From Mucilaginibacter hurinus (GTDB lineage Bacteria > Bacteroidota > Bacteroidia > Sphingobacteriales > Sphingobacteriaceae): a stretch of 64,000 bases of DNA. Position 1 is the first letter of the stretch. Each line of letters begins with the position of its first letter. A program made the position numbers and the translations under genes. The stretch lies in the NCBI RefSeq assembly GCF_003324525.1, contig NZ_QGDC01000002.1, forward strand, positions 1 through 64,000, read 5' to 3'. Positions 43,349 through 51,067 of the stretch are shown piece by piece. A model generated the notes under the pieces. That model saw nothing but the letters and a program-made list of their open reading frames with translations, did not search any database and had not been told where the DNA came from.

Positions 43349-45010
43349 ATGAGAAAAGAAGTATTAGTACTCGCGGCTGCAGCATCACTGCTGGTGATGC
43401 AAGGCTGCAAAAAAAATGAATCTTTAAAAACCGAGCAAAATTCACCTAATTTGCGCGGTTCGGCCCTTACAGGCGCCTTTAACACTTACACTATTACCAA
43501 CGCAGGCAGCAACAAGGCCATTGAAGTTGGCGGCACACTTAACCAGGGCCATAAAATGGACCCAAGCAGGTTGTTGCAGCAGTGGACACCTGCCACTACG
43601 CCCGACCGCTGGCAAGAATGGAACATTATAGATCTGGGTACAGGTTATTACAGGATACAAAACCTGTTTAGCGGACAAACCCTTGCCGTACCCGGCGGAT
43701 TTAGCATACAAGGTTTAACTCTCGAACAATATCCTTGGCTTAATGATAACGCCCAGCAATGGCAAATTATATTAGTTAGCGGTACCAATTACCGTATAAT
43801 TAACCGCGCTACCGGCCTGGCCATTACCAACGAAGCTGGTTCAACAACTAATGGAACTGCCATTACTCAGCGTACTTACGTAAACAACGCTACCCAGTGG
43901 TGGAAAATTAACTTGCTGGCCCGCGACAGCTACCGTGATGAGGCGATTACTAACTTTTTTAAACGCACCAGCGGCTCAACCGCTTTTGATGGCGTATTTT
44001 CAGTACCGATGACTTATGGTGCTAATAACGGAAAAGTAATGTGGCCAACAAATGATACTTACTGGAATAGTATCAACTCCAATGGTACCACAAATTGCCT
44101 TGGCGGCGAGCATCAGCCTATAGCTTTACGCTCGAGTAACCTGATACAGCCTGCGCAAAGTGGTGGCAACTGGAACTGGAACCCCGCCTCTACAGTAAAT
44201 ATTACCACAGCTGCGCACGGTAACCAGTTTTTCCCTATACAAAGCGGTACGCAATGGACCTGGCCAAGCGGCGGTGTTGAAATCGGAAGTCACGTTTATA
44301 TCTATGCTGATGAAGGTAACGGATTATCAGTTACTGCCGGAGCTATCTATGATATTAACCTGGGTAGCCTGCCTACATATACGGTAACACGCTTAAGTAC
44401 GCCTGCCATGAGCGGCCAAACCGCTATACGCTATATGCACGGTATGGTAAAACATACTGATGGTTATGTTTATGTATATGGCAATGGTAGCGGATGGGGT
44501 GCCGGCGATGTGTATGTTGCACGATTCCTGCAAAGCAGCCCAACTACCTGGACGTTCTGGAATGGTACTTCATGGGCGGCCTCGCCATCTACTGCAGCCG
44601 GAGCGGCTATAATAACCGGGTTGCCGTGGGGCGGTTTCTGGGTAGCGAAAGTGAATAACAAGTTTGTTATCGCCAGCATGGACTTTGGTTTTGGTTGCGA
44701 TATTACCCAGCGCGACGTTTACACCCGTTTCAGCAGTGATCCAAAAACAGGATGGTCTGCGCAAAAGAAAGTTTATTCGCTGCCTGATTATAAGCAAGGT
44801 CATACGCCTACTTATTATGCACCAGCTATACATCCGCAATTTAGCAGCAATAGCGAAATGGTATTTACATATTGTGTGAATTTTTATGGTAAAAATGACG
44901 GTACCAACGCTACCTGTTTGCCTGCCTGCTCAAATCCGGATGGTTCAATGGACCCTAACGATTACAGAGCTAAAGCCGTAAGAATACCTTATGCATTAAT
45001 AGGTATATAA
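43349..45010 (+). CDS. Ricin-lectin plus beta-propeller lipoprotein, copy 5
   Basis: This 553-residue paralog has its lipobox at Cys20 (SLLVMQGCKKNES). The beta-trefoil has QEWNIIDLG, QQWQIILVS and QWWKINLLA. The propeller is nearly colinear with copy 4: VPMTYGANNGKVMWPTNDTY, MDFGFGCDITQRD, AIHPQFSSNSEMVFTYCVNF and YRAKAVRIPYALIGI. The last blade contains a slightly longer loop (YGKNDGTNATCLPAC) than copy 4, with the same Cys pair. It is probably the product of a recent duplication of copy 4. Only 66 bases separate its ATG from the terminator of copy 4. Two terminators follow. Confidence 0.82.
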   Translation: MRKEVLVLAAAASLLVMQGCKKNESLKTEQNSPNLRGSALTGAFNTYTITNAGSNKAIEVGGTLNQGHKMDPSRLLQQWTPATTPDRWQEWNIIDLGTGYYRIQNLFSGQTLAVPGGFSIQGLTLEQYPWLNDNAQQWQIILVSGTNYRIINRATGLAITNEAGSTTNGTAITQRTYVNNATQWWKINLLARDSYRDEAITNFFKRTSGSTAFDGVFSVPMTYGANNGKVMWPTNDTYWNSINSNGTTNCLGGEHQPIALRSSNLIQPAQSGGNWNWNPASTVNITTAAHGNQFFPIQSGTQWTWPSGGVEIGSHVYIYADEGNGLSVTAGAIYDINLGSLPTYTVTRLSTPAMSGQTAIRYMHGMVKHTDGYVYVYGNGSGWGAGDVYVARFLQSSPTTWTFWNGTSWAASPSTAAGAAIITGLPWGGFWVAKVNNKFVIASMDFGFGCDITQRDVYTRFSSDPKTGWSAQKKVYSLPDYKQGHTPTYYAPAIHPQFSSNSEMVFTYCVNFYGKNDGTNATCLPACSNPDGSMDPNDYRAKAVRIPYALIGI

Positions 45011-45019
45011 TAATTTTAC

Positions 45020-45053
45020 CCCCTGCTGCGCCGGTTAGTTGAAGCAGCAGGGG
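45020..45053 (+). terminator. Terminator after lectin-propeller copy 5
   Basis: The 10-bp stem CCCCTGCTGC/GCAGCAGGGG with a 14-base loop starts 10 bases past the stop. The T-run is weak (TATTAAA). Confidence 0.65.
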
Positions 45054-45062
45054 TATTAAATA

Positions 45063-45099
45063 CAAAAGTCCCCCCGTTTTAATAACGGGGGGACTTTTG
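45063..45099. terminator. Strong bidirectional terminator
   Basis: A 16-bp perfect stem (CAAAAGTCCCCCCGTT / AACGGGGGGACTTTTG) with a 5-base loop has T-rich sequence on both strands. It separates copy 5 from the convergent small gene at 45119. Confidence 0.85.
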
Positions 45100-45118
45100 T
45101 ATAATAGGGTGGCAATTA

Positions 45119-45334
45119 CTACCAGCCAGAGCCTTTTTTTGCGGCACCGCTTTTTACATGCTCTTCAGCCTTAGCTTTTCCTAAGATTGCTGCAAGTTTA
45201 TTACCGTCTTTGTCTACACCGGTTGCAATATACCTGCCGGCTTTAACATCAATAACCGGATCAATAATAGGAACATTTTTGGTCTTTGTTTTCACTGAGT
45301 AAGCGGTAATACCGCCTGCATTAGCTGTTGCCAT
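45119..45334 (-). CDS. Small basic protein of 71 residues, function unknown
   Basis: This 71-residue protein (MATANAGGITAYSVKTKTKN...) is rich in Lys, Ala and Gly, with no signal peptide or Cys. The C-terminal half has helical and charged character (LGKAKAEEHVKSGAAKKGSG). It has its own promoter-like sequence upstream (45393-45425) and a strong terminator downstream, so it is probably expressed as a single gene. I do not recognise the family. A nucleic-acid-binding or stress role is only a guess from the charge. Confidence 0.6.
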   Translation of the reverse strand: MATANAGGITAYSVKTKTKNVPIIDPVIDVKAGRYIATGVDKDGNKLAAILGKAKAEEHVKSGAAKKGSGW

Positions 45335-45392
45335 AATTAGATTTTTAATTGTTTTGTTAAGTAAAAGCCCTTGCGGGAATTATTTGTTTTAG

Positions 45393-45425
45393 CAAACATA
45401 AATTATTGTACTTAACAAACCCAAA
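45393..45425 (-). promoter_or_regulatory. Bacteroidota-type promoter for the 45119 gene
   Basis: On the minus strand a TTTG (-33) is followed after 21 bases by TATGTTTG, an exact TAnnTTTG -7 element. Transcription would start near 45387, giving a leader of about 50 bases. Confidence 0.55.
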
Positions 45426-45518
45426 ATATTTAAGCACATTTTATACACAAATTGGCCATTTTTCACATTTTTTTAGCTTTAGCGTGAAAAACGGTGCTAC
45501 ACCTGTATTATTTTTAAC

Positions 45519-45556
45519 AAAGCATGCCATGCGCAACTGTGCACATGGCATGCTTT
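45519..45556 (-). terminator. Hairpin downstream of the Pro/Thr-rich gene
   Basis: A 13-bp perfect stem (AAAGCATGCCATG/CATGGCATGCTTT) with a 12-base loop lies 24 bases past the stop of the minus-strand gene at 45580. No clear T-run follows on that strand, so it may be a terminator or an RNA-stabilising hairpin. Confidence 0.5.
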
Positions 45557-45579
45557 AAGCTTATTTTAACCGGGTTAAA

Positions 45580-46032
45580 CTATCTCGGCGGCGTTGCCGG
45601 AGTAGGAGTAACCGGTGTCGGACTGGTTGATGAAGGTGCCGGAACAACAGGGCTCGTGGTGGTATTAGGCACTGCCGACGGCGAAGCTTGCGTTGGTGAC
45701 GGGTTTGCAGGGTTTGGCGTAACCGCAGGGTTGGTAGCCGGCGGATTAACAACCGGTGCTGTGGTGCCCGGTGCAACAACGTTAGGGCTCGTGGCCGGTG
45801 CGGTTGGATTGGCCGGGTTTACCGGGTTTGTGGTTGGTGCCGGTGTAACCGTTGTTGGCGCCACCGTACCCGGCACTGTTTTATTTGACCGCGACGGGTT
45901 CTGTTTGCCCGGTACGGTGTCCGTTTTTAAAATATCACTATTATTTAAGGCCATGTGCTTTTCAGCAGATGTTGCGTAGCCTGCTGTACAAACGGCTGAT
46001 ATGGCTAACGCTATTAAACTTACTTTTTTCAT
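45580..46032 (-). CDS. Exported Pro/Thr/Asn-rich low-complexity protein
   Basis: This protein has about 150 residues with a signal peptide (MKKVSLIALAISAVCTAGYA). From about residue 50 onward it consists of a disordered stretch of Pro, Thr, Ala, Val and Asn (TVTPAPTTNPVNPANPTAPA). The ATG at 46032 is preferred over one two codons upstream. Such Pro/Thr tracts resemble stalks or spacers, and Bacteroidota O-glycosylate similar D-S/T motifs, though few Asp are present here. No domain is visible. It is transcribed divergently from the lipoprotein at 46138. Confidence 0.65.
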   Translation of the reverse strand: MKKVSLIALAISAVCTAGYATSAEKHMALNNSDILKTDTVPGKQNPSRSNKTVPGTVAPTTVTPAPTTNPVNPANPTAPATSPNVVAPGTTAPVVNPPATNPAVTPNPANPSPTQASPSAVPNTTTSPVVPAPSSTSPTPVTPTPATPPR

Positions 46033-46137
46033 AGTCAATGTTTATTTTGATTGTTATAGGTTAATGATAAGCTATAATCGTGCCCGAATTCGCTCTGTAT
46101 TTTAAGAACCTTTTTTGCGCCCGTTTGTCTTACCTTA

Positions 46138-46617
46138 ATGAAGAAGACAATTTTAATGGTATGTTTGGGTACAGTGATTTTTGTAGCCTGCAACTCAAAC
46201 AAAAATGGCAGCGATTCAGATAGCCTTGCAATACAGCACACAAATGATACGGCCGCAGTAAATACAAACGGATTACTTGACAATTGCTATCTGCATACAG
46301 ACGGTACTGCCGCGCAGGACAGCACTAAGGTGCATCTTATTATAAAAGACAATAAGGTAACAGGAGAGATGGAATGGCTGCCAATGGAAAAAGACAGCAG
46401 GAGCGGCACTCTTGAAGGAACCCGGGAAGGCAATACAATTAAAGCGGTATGGCGCTTTATGCAGGAGGGCATGGCTGATTCGCTGGCTGTTGAGTTTGAT
46501 GTAAGTGGTGACAAGCTGGCTCAAAAACCTTTAGTAGTAAATACAGCAAGTGGCCGCCAGCAAACAGATATATCTGCTGGCTATACCGTTACGTTCACCG
46601 AAGTTAGCTGCAAGTAA
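46138..46617 (+). CDS. Small lipoprotein of unknown family
   Basis: This 159-residue lipoprotein has its lipobox at VIFVACNSN. After a Ser/Asp-rich linker, a compact beta-rich domain follows (DNCYLHTDGTAAQDSTKVHL, DNKVTGEMEWLPMEKDSRSG, TIKAVWRFMQEGMADSLAVE). It has three Cys: the lipid Cys, one near residue 50 and one at the end (EVSCK), and the last two may pair. No known family is recognised. It converges with ppnP, with a bidirectional hairpin between them. Confidence 0.65.
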   Translation: MKKTILMVCLGTVIFVACNSNKNGSDSDSLAIQHTNDTAAVNTNGLLDNCYLHTDGTAAQDSTKVHLIIKDNKVTGEMEWLPMEKDSRSGTLEGTREGNTIKAVWRFMQEGMADSLAVEFDVSGDKLAQKPLVVNTASGRQQTDISAGYTVTFTEVSCK

Positions 46618-46647
46618 ACGTCGCGTTTAGCAAAATAGACTGGTTAT

Positions 46648-46686
46648 AATAAAGCGGTTATGGTTGATGCCGACAACCGCTTTATT
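46648..46686. terminator. Bidirectional terminator
   Basis: A 12-bp perfect stem (AATAAAGCGGTT/AACCGCTTTATT) with a 15-base loop has A/T-rich sequence on both sides. It sits between the convergent genes ending at 46617 and 46694. Confidence 0.75.
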
Positions 46687-46693
46687 TAACACT

Positions 46694-46978
46694 TTACCTG
46701 TATTTACATAAATACGATACAGGTTTGGTTGCTTTAACCCTGAATACTTTGTTTGCTTCCACTTCAAAAGACTGGCCGTTAGTGAACGGTTGCCATGTCT
46801 GGCCATCGCCCGGCAACAGTACATGCAACTCACCTTCAATAATTTTCATGGTTTCGTGTTGCGATGTATCGAACTCGTATTCACCGGGTTGTATAACGCC
46901 TATGGTTGACTTGCCTTCCGCAGAAGTATAACCCATTGATTTTACGGCTCCGGCGAAATATTCATTTACGTCTATCAT
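46694..46978 (-). CDS. ppnP: Pyrimidine/purine nucleoside phosphorylase PpnP
   Basis: This 94-residue cupin-fold protein (formerly DUF1255/YaiE) phosphorolyses several nucleosides. The ATG at 46978 (MIDVNEYFAGAVKSMGYTS) gives exactly the E. coli length. A longer in-frame stretch upstream has no homology-like features. Conserved blocks are IGVIQPGEYEFDTSQHETMK, IIEGELHVLLPGD and FEVEANKVFRVKATKPVSYL, then CKY near the C-terminus. It is cytoplasmic and transcribed alone. Together with uridine kinase at 26 kb it fits nucleoside salvage. Confidence 0.9.
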   Translation of the reverse strand: MIDVNEYFAGAVKSMGYTSAEGKSTIGVIQPGEYEFDTSQHETMKIIEGELHVLLPGDGQTWQPFTNGQSFEVEANKVFRVKATKPVSYLCKYR

Positions 46979-47141
46979 GTGTATTAGTTTTAAGAGGCGT
47001 GAAGATGTAAAAAATATCCCGTTTTTTAAAAAGCTTACTGCGTGTTGCAGCATTTAAAAGGGTTGAACTCTTTTTGATATTTTTTTGGTATTCTTGCCCT
47101 TATAAACCCATGTGCACTTCAACCTCGTCAAATTATAATTT

Positions 47142-48779
47142 ATGGCTGATAATGGTCCGGCTGATACTGTATTAAAAAGTTATTTCCCTAAAACTTACGC
47201 AACGTTGCAGAAGCAGTCACGGGCTATTGTTTTAACTTTTTTCTGCTTACTGCTATTGCTTGGCATTTCCATTTACCGCGATTACGGCATATCATATGAC
47301 GAGTTTATGAACTACCAAAACGGTTATGTAAGTCTTGCTCATGTTGTAAAAAAAGTATCGCCGGGTCTCGCCGCCAAATACCTGGGAGGCATACCACCGC
47401 TTGAGCAATACAGGGATAAAGACTACGGTGTATTTTTTGATCTGCCGGTAACTGTTATGCAAAACGCCTTACGCATTACTAACCAGCGCAATGTAGTGCA
47501 GTTTAGGCATTTAATTACCTTTTTAGTGTTTTTTACCAGCGTAGTATTTTTTTACCGGCTTTGTGCACAACGTTATAACTGGATGTTGGGCTTACTTGGC
47601 AGCCTGGTACTTATTGTAAGCCCCCGCATATTCGGCCAGTCGTTTTATAATTCTAAAGATATTGTGTTTATGGCGGTAATGTTTATGAGCGTATACACCA
47701 TGTTCAGGTTTTTACGTTTGAAAACACCGGGTGCGGCCATTTGGCATGCGCTCGCCTGTGCTGCCGCCATTGATGTACGGATTATGGGAATAATAGTGCC
47801 GTTACTCACCTTGTTTTTGATAGCATTAGATTTATTAAAGGCTGGTAACGTCAAAACCGAGTTACGCCGCTGGATGGTGCCCCTTATAGTGTACTTATTG
47901 CTGGCTGCCAGCTTCGTTGTTATATTTTGGCCATATTTATGGAGCAGCCCGCTGCGTAATTTTATCCAGGCGTTTGCCAACATGAGCCATTTCAGGTGGA
48001 AGGACAGTGTGCTGTTTATGGGCCAAAATATACCAGCAACACAACTGCCCTGGTATTATCTGCCGGTGTGGATAGTTATAAGCACGCCGGTGGTTTATAC
48101 TTTGTTATTCGTAGTTGGCTGTTACTACCTGATCAAACAGGTCATCAGTAATAAATTTGCCCTATATAAAAACGATGCAGAGCGTATCGACATAGTTATG
48201 CTGATGCTGTTTTTTGGCCCGTTACTGGCTATCATTGTGTTAAAATCAGTAGTATATGATGCGTGGCGACAGGTATATTTTGTATACCCGGCATTTGTTA
48301 TGATAGCCTTAGCTGGTTTTGTAAATCTTTACCGGGCGATTAACTTGAAAGCAGCTAAGCTGGTTTTAACCGGAGTTCTGACTGTCTCCATGGCCGTAAC
48401 CGCAGCTTTTATGGTGCGGAATCATCCTTTTCAGGATATGTACTTTAGCTTTCTGCCTGCAAAAAGCATACAGAAAAATTTTGAGAAGGATTATTGGGGC
48501 TTATCTTATTACCAGGCTTTGCAGTATGTATTGAAGCACGATAAAAGTAAAATAGTAAGCATATTGCTGGTAAATGATATTGTTAGCCAGCCCGTTCGTA
48601 TGAATGTGCATATGTTCCCAGAGGAAATGCCGCGTATTGCACTCACTAAAGTGCAGGCCGAGGCCAGATGGTTTATCACCAATTATAGAAAACGAACCGG
48701 CCCGATAAATATATCTAAAGAAGTTTACAGTATATCGGTAGATGGCGTAAAAATTATCTCGGTATTTAAATTGAGATAG
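47142..48779 (+). CDS. GT-C type glycosyltransferase (GT39/ArnT-like) membrane protein
   Basis: This 545-residue polytopic membrane protein has about 10-12 transmembrane segments. After the first one (IVLTFFCLLLLLGISIYRDY) comes the GT-C loop with acidic residues (DYGISYDEFMNYQNGY). The central LIVSPRIFGQSFYNSKDIVF resembles the PMT/GT39 fold, and an extracytoplasmic C-terminal domain follows (about 440-545). It would transfer a lipid-linked sugar to an envelope acceptor. Its stop codon abuts the stop of a convergent GT2 gene with no spare base. Donor and acceptor are unknown. Confidence 0.75.
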   Translation: MADNGPADTVLKSYFPKTYATLQKQSRAIVLTFFCLLLLLGISIYRDYGISYDEFMNYQNGYVSLAHVVKKVSPGLAAKYLGGIPPLEQYRDKDYGVFFDLPVTVMQNALRITNQRNVVQFRHLITFLVFFTSVVFFYRLCAQRYNWMLGLLGSLVLIVSPRIFGQSFYNSKDIVFMAVMFMSVYTMFRFLRLKTPGAAIWHALACAAAIDVRIMGIIVPLLTLFLIALDLLKAGNVKTELRRWMVPLIVYLLLAASFVVIFWPYLWSSPLRNFIQAFANMSHFRWKDSVLFMGQNIPATQLPWYYLPVWIVISTPVVYTLLFVVGCYYLIKQVISNKFALYKNDAERIDIVMLMLFFGPLLAIIVLKSVVYDAWRQVYFVYPAFVMIALAGFVNLYRAINLKAAKLVLTGVLTVSMAVTAAFMVRNHPFQDMYFSFLPAKSIQKNFEKDYWGLSYYQALQYVLKHDKSKIVSILLVNDIVSQPVRMNVHMFPEEMPRIALTKVQAEARWFITNYRKRTGPINISKEVYSISVDGVKIISVFKLR

Positions 48780-49709
48780 CTACTTGATCACAATATAGGA
48801 AGCTTCCCGGCCCTTAACGTTGTTTTTTGACATCAGATTAAGCAGCAGTATGCCGATTACAAAGAAGCCCAGGCACATAATAGCTATACCTATCAAAGTT
48901 GTTGATAGCGTGCTTGCCCAACCTAAAATAGCGTTGTCAGTAAAAAGCTTTTGGTAAACGATATAAAGCACCACCAATATTGTCGCGAAAGCCAAAATGA
49001 TAAATAGCTTTAAAAAAACCATCAGCAACTCTTCAGCATACTCAACAAACGAACGAAATGCATGATGTATCAGGTTTTTTAACTTCATTTTCGATTTTCC
49101 ATCCAGTCGCGGCTTTCTGTCAGATACAATCCGTGCCCGTTTTACCTTTTGTTTTGACAGGTGTGCTGCAAAGTGGGTGAAGGAAAGGTCAGCCGTACAT
49201 TCCAGTACCTTTTTATTAATACGGCAAAAGTTACCATAGTCAAGCCGGCTACCGGTAATGACGTAAAATATCAGTTTATAAACTTTGTAAAACAAGCGAA
49301 AGGATAGCTTTTCGTTACGTTTTCCGCGCGATACGTTGATAATATCGGCATTGTCGTATTTCGTGTCAAGTAGTTGCGGTATGGCCTCCGGGTCATCTTC
49401 TCCGTCCGAATCCATAACTATTACCTGTTGAGCGTTGAGGCTGTTGGCGTACAATAAACCCTGATATATGGCCCCCTGGTGGCCATGATTATATTTGAGC
49501 GTGATGATACTGAGCTCAACATTAGCCGCGGAAAAACTAAAATTCTCCAGCATTTCCATCGTAGCGTCGTTAGATGCATCGTCCACCACAATCACTACGA
49601 ACTGCCTGCCTGCAGATTGCAGCACAGGATTAAGAGCGGCCAAAAATTTAAGTAAAGTGGTATTCTCGTTAAAGCATGGGGTAACAATATATACAGGCTG
49701 CGATTGCAT
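48780..49709 (-). CDS. GT2 family glycosyltransferase (GtrB/DPMS-like)
   Basis: This 309-residue family 2 glycosyltransferase has the N-terminal GT-A domain (VYIVTPCFNENTTLLKFLAA, VDDASNDATMEML, VIVMDSDGEDDPEAIPQLLD with the DxD-type metal site) and two C-terminal transmembrane segments near 235-300. This is the layout of polyprenyl-phosphate glucose/mannose synthases. Such enzymes make the lipid-linked sugar used by GT-C transferases, so it could supply the convergent neighbour at 47142. That pairing is an inference. A -7 promoter element lies just upstream at 49738-49745. Confidence 0.85.
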   Translation of the reverse strand: MQSQPVYIVTPCFNENTTLLKFLAALNPVLQSAGRQFVVIVVDDASNDATMEMLENFSFSAANVELSIITLKYNHGHQGAIYQGLLYANSLNAQQVIVMDSDGEDDPEAIPQLLDTKYDNADIINVSRGKRNEKLSFRLFYKVYKLIFYVITGSRLDYGNFCRINKKVLECTADLSFTHFAAHLSKQKVKRARIVSDRKPRLDGKSKMKLKNLIHHAFRSFVEYAEELLMVFLKLFIILAFATILVVLYIVYQKLFTDNAILGWASTLSTTLIGIAIMCLGFFVIGILLLNLMSKNNVKGREASYIVIK

Positions 49710-49737
49710 TAGGTTATTAATACTATATGAATATGCC

Positions 49738-49745
49738 CAAATATA
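49738..49745 (-). promoter_or_regulatory. Putative -7 element for the GT2 gene
   Basis: On the minus strand TATATTTG matches TAnnTTTG exactly and ends 29 bases before the start codon, giving a leader of about 22 bases. No matching -33 TTTG is seen. Confidence 0.4.
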
Positions 49746-49770
49746 TTAAATCAAAACCGATAATTAGGGT

Positions 49771-50538
49771 TCATACAGCGATATCCATTTGCGTTATCTG
49801 TGCTTTATATTTACGCGGCAGCAGTGCTTCCTTAACTACAACAGCTATTTTTACGGCCCTTATTAATTTATATATACTTAGTATGGGCAGTAACGCCAGC
49901 CCCCGGCCCAAGTTTAGCTGCCGGTTAACTACGCGCGGAACCAGCACGGCCTGCACCAGCAACAATATGTTATACCGCTGCCAGCCCAGGTGTTTTTTAT
50001 ATTGTCTGTAAAGATCGTCTGTTAAATTGGTGCGCAGCAGATTGTCATGTAAATGGGCTTTGCGCATAATTAGCCACTCCGCATAATCAGCAGGTAAGCC
50101 GTTAAGTCCCATATAGATGCCCATGCGGTGGAATACCGCAAATACTTCTTCTTTTTCCCCGGCTGTTAGTTTTCGTTCCAGTAGTTCAAAGGAGCGTATA
50201 GAGTAATCTATGAGCATAAATAAAACATCCCGGTAAGCCCAGTCTGGAATATTTGTGCCACGGTTTTGCTCAATGCCTTTATGTATAGCGGTAATTTTTG
50301 TTATCGCTTGTAAAGCGGTTTGTTTATCGGCAAATAAAATAGTGCGTGAGTAAGCTACAGTAGAGAATAGACGGTCAAGCGGATCAGCCGGTAAACGGCC
50401 GGTATAGTACAGCCAGTCCACCGCCTTGTTTAAGGCGAATTCGGCCGCAGAGCCCGCAAAAATAAACAGAACCGTGTCGGCCTTGCCCCATATCTTTCTT
50501 ACTATCGAGTGTTTATTGACAAAATATTCCGTATTCAT
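49771..50538 (-). CDS. MpaB/rubber-oxygenase (DUF2236)-like protein
   Basis: This 255-residue protein resembles the ER-bound oxygenase MpaB/Lcp catalytic family, a heme-b helical fold that cleaves polyisoprenoids or fatty chains. Supporting parts are ADTVLFIFAGSAAEFALNKA, RLFSTVAYSRTILFADKQTA, the conserved His in ITAIHKGIEQ as possible heme ligand, and DYSIRSFELLERKLTAGEKE. It has no signal peptide. It overlaps the DUF2809 gene upstream by four bases (ATGA), so the two are made together. The substrate and whether it binds heme remain unproven. Confidence 0.75.
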   Translation of the reverse strand: MNTEYFVNKHSIVRKIWGKADTVLFIFAGSAAEFALNKAVDWLYYTGRLPADPLDRLFSTVAYSRTILFADKQTALQAITKITAIHKGIEQNRGTNIPDWAYRDVLFMLIDYSIRSFELLERKLTAGEKEEVFAVFHRMGIYMGLNGLPADYAEWLIMRKAHLHDNLLRTNLTDDLYRQYKKHLGWQRYNILLLVQAVLVPRVVNRQLNLGRGLALLPILSIYKLIRAVKIAVVVKEALLPRKYKAQITQMDIAV

Positions 50539-50903
50539 GATTTTAACCTTAGTTTTTCAATAATTATAATAGTTATTACGCCTAACGTATACGCCACCAT
50601 ATCAATCCATGAAAATGCTTGCCCTATAAGCAGTTGAGCGATGGTTGAATGTTGTACACCCAGCAACCGCGCGAGGTGAAAAAATTGCGACAGTTCGATA
50701 AGATATGCTAGTAGGAGAACACCTATTGCGGTTGGAAGCAAAGGTGTTGCTGCAAAGCTTTTCGCAAAACAATACATCAGCATCACCACCAGGAAATCGC
50801 CGGCATAGGGGCGTATGAAGCCATCGTTTAAAAACAGCGCTATTATAGCTTCTGTAACCAGTAGCAATATAAATAGTAGGAAATATGTAATGTCTAATTT
50901 CAA
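50535..50903 (-). CDS. DUF2809 small membrane protein
   Basis: This 122-residue inner-membrane protein has four predicted transmembrane segments (ITYFLLFILLLVTEAIIALF, FLVVMLMYCFAKSF, LPTAIGVLLLAYLIELSQFF and MVAYTLGVITIIIIEKLR). The conserved polar residues of DUF2809 occur at FIRPYAGDFLVV and at IELSQFF. The function of the family is unknown. Its last four bases overlap the MpaB-like start (ATGA), which suggests a functional link. A good -7 element stands just upstream. Confidence 0.8.
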   Translation of the reverse strand: MKLDITYFLLFILLLVTEAIIALFLNDGFIRPYAGDFLVVMLMYCFAKSFAATPLLPTAIGVLLLAYLIELSQFFHLARLLGVQHSTIAQLLIGQAFSWIDMVAYTLGVITIIIIEKLRLKS

Positions 50904-50923
50904 TGTAAAAGTACTTTTTTTTA

Positions 50924-50931
50924 CAAAGTTA
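50924..50931 (-). promoter_or_regulatory. Putative -7 element for the DUF2809-MpaB pair
   Basis: On the minus strand TAACTTTG matches TAnnTTTG exactly. It ends 21 bases before the start codon. The -33 region is poor. Confidence 0.45.
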
Positions 50932-51067
50932 GTGTTTATTTTTAAGAAGCGCTTGTAAATTTTAAAAGATCAAATTTTTTAGTTTATTAACAAACCGGGC
51001 ATTTTTCAACAACACCGTTTTAATCAGCCTAAGCAGCTAACTTTACCGGGTTAAGTAAGCATAAATT

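Noticed and set aside
35842..45010. Phase-variable or shuffling system (invertible cassettes) in the paralog array
   Set aside because: All five genes are complete, have the same orientation and carry their own starts. No recombinase gene or inverted crossover repeats were seen, so simple tandem duplication explains the array.
45524..45979. Gly/Val-rich open frame of 151 codons on the plus strand
   Set aside because: It is the mirror of the Pro/Thr-rich exported protein. The minus-strand frame has the signal peptide, so the Gly/Val product is an artefact of the repetitive DNA.
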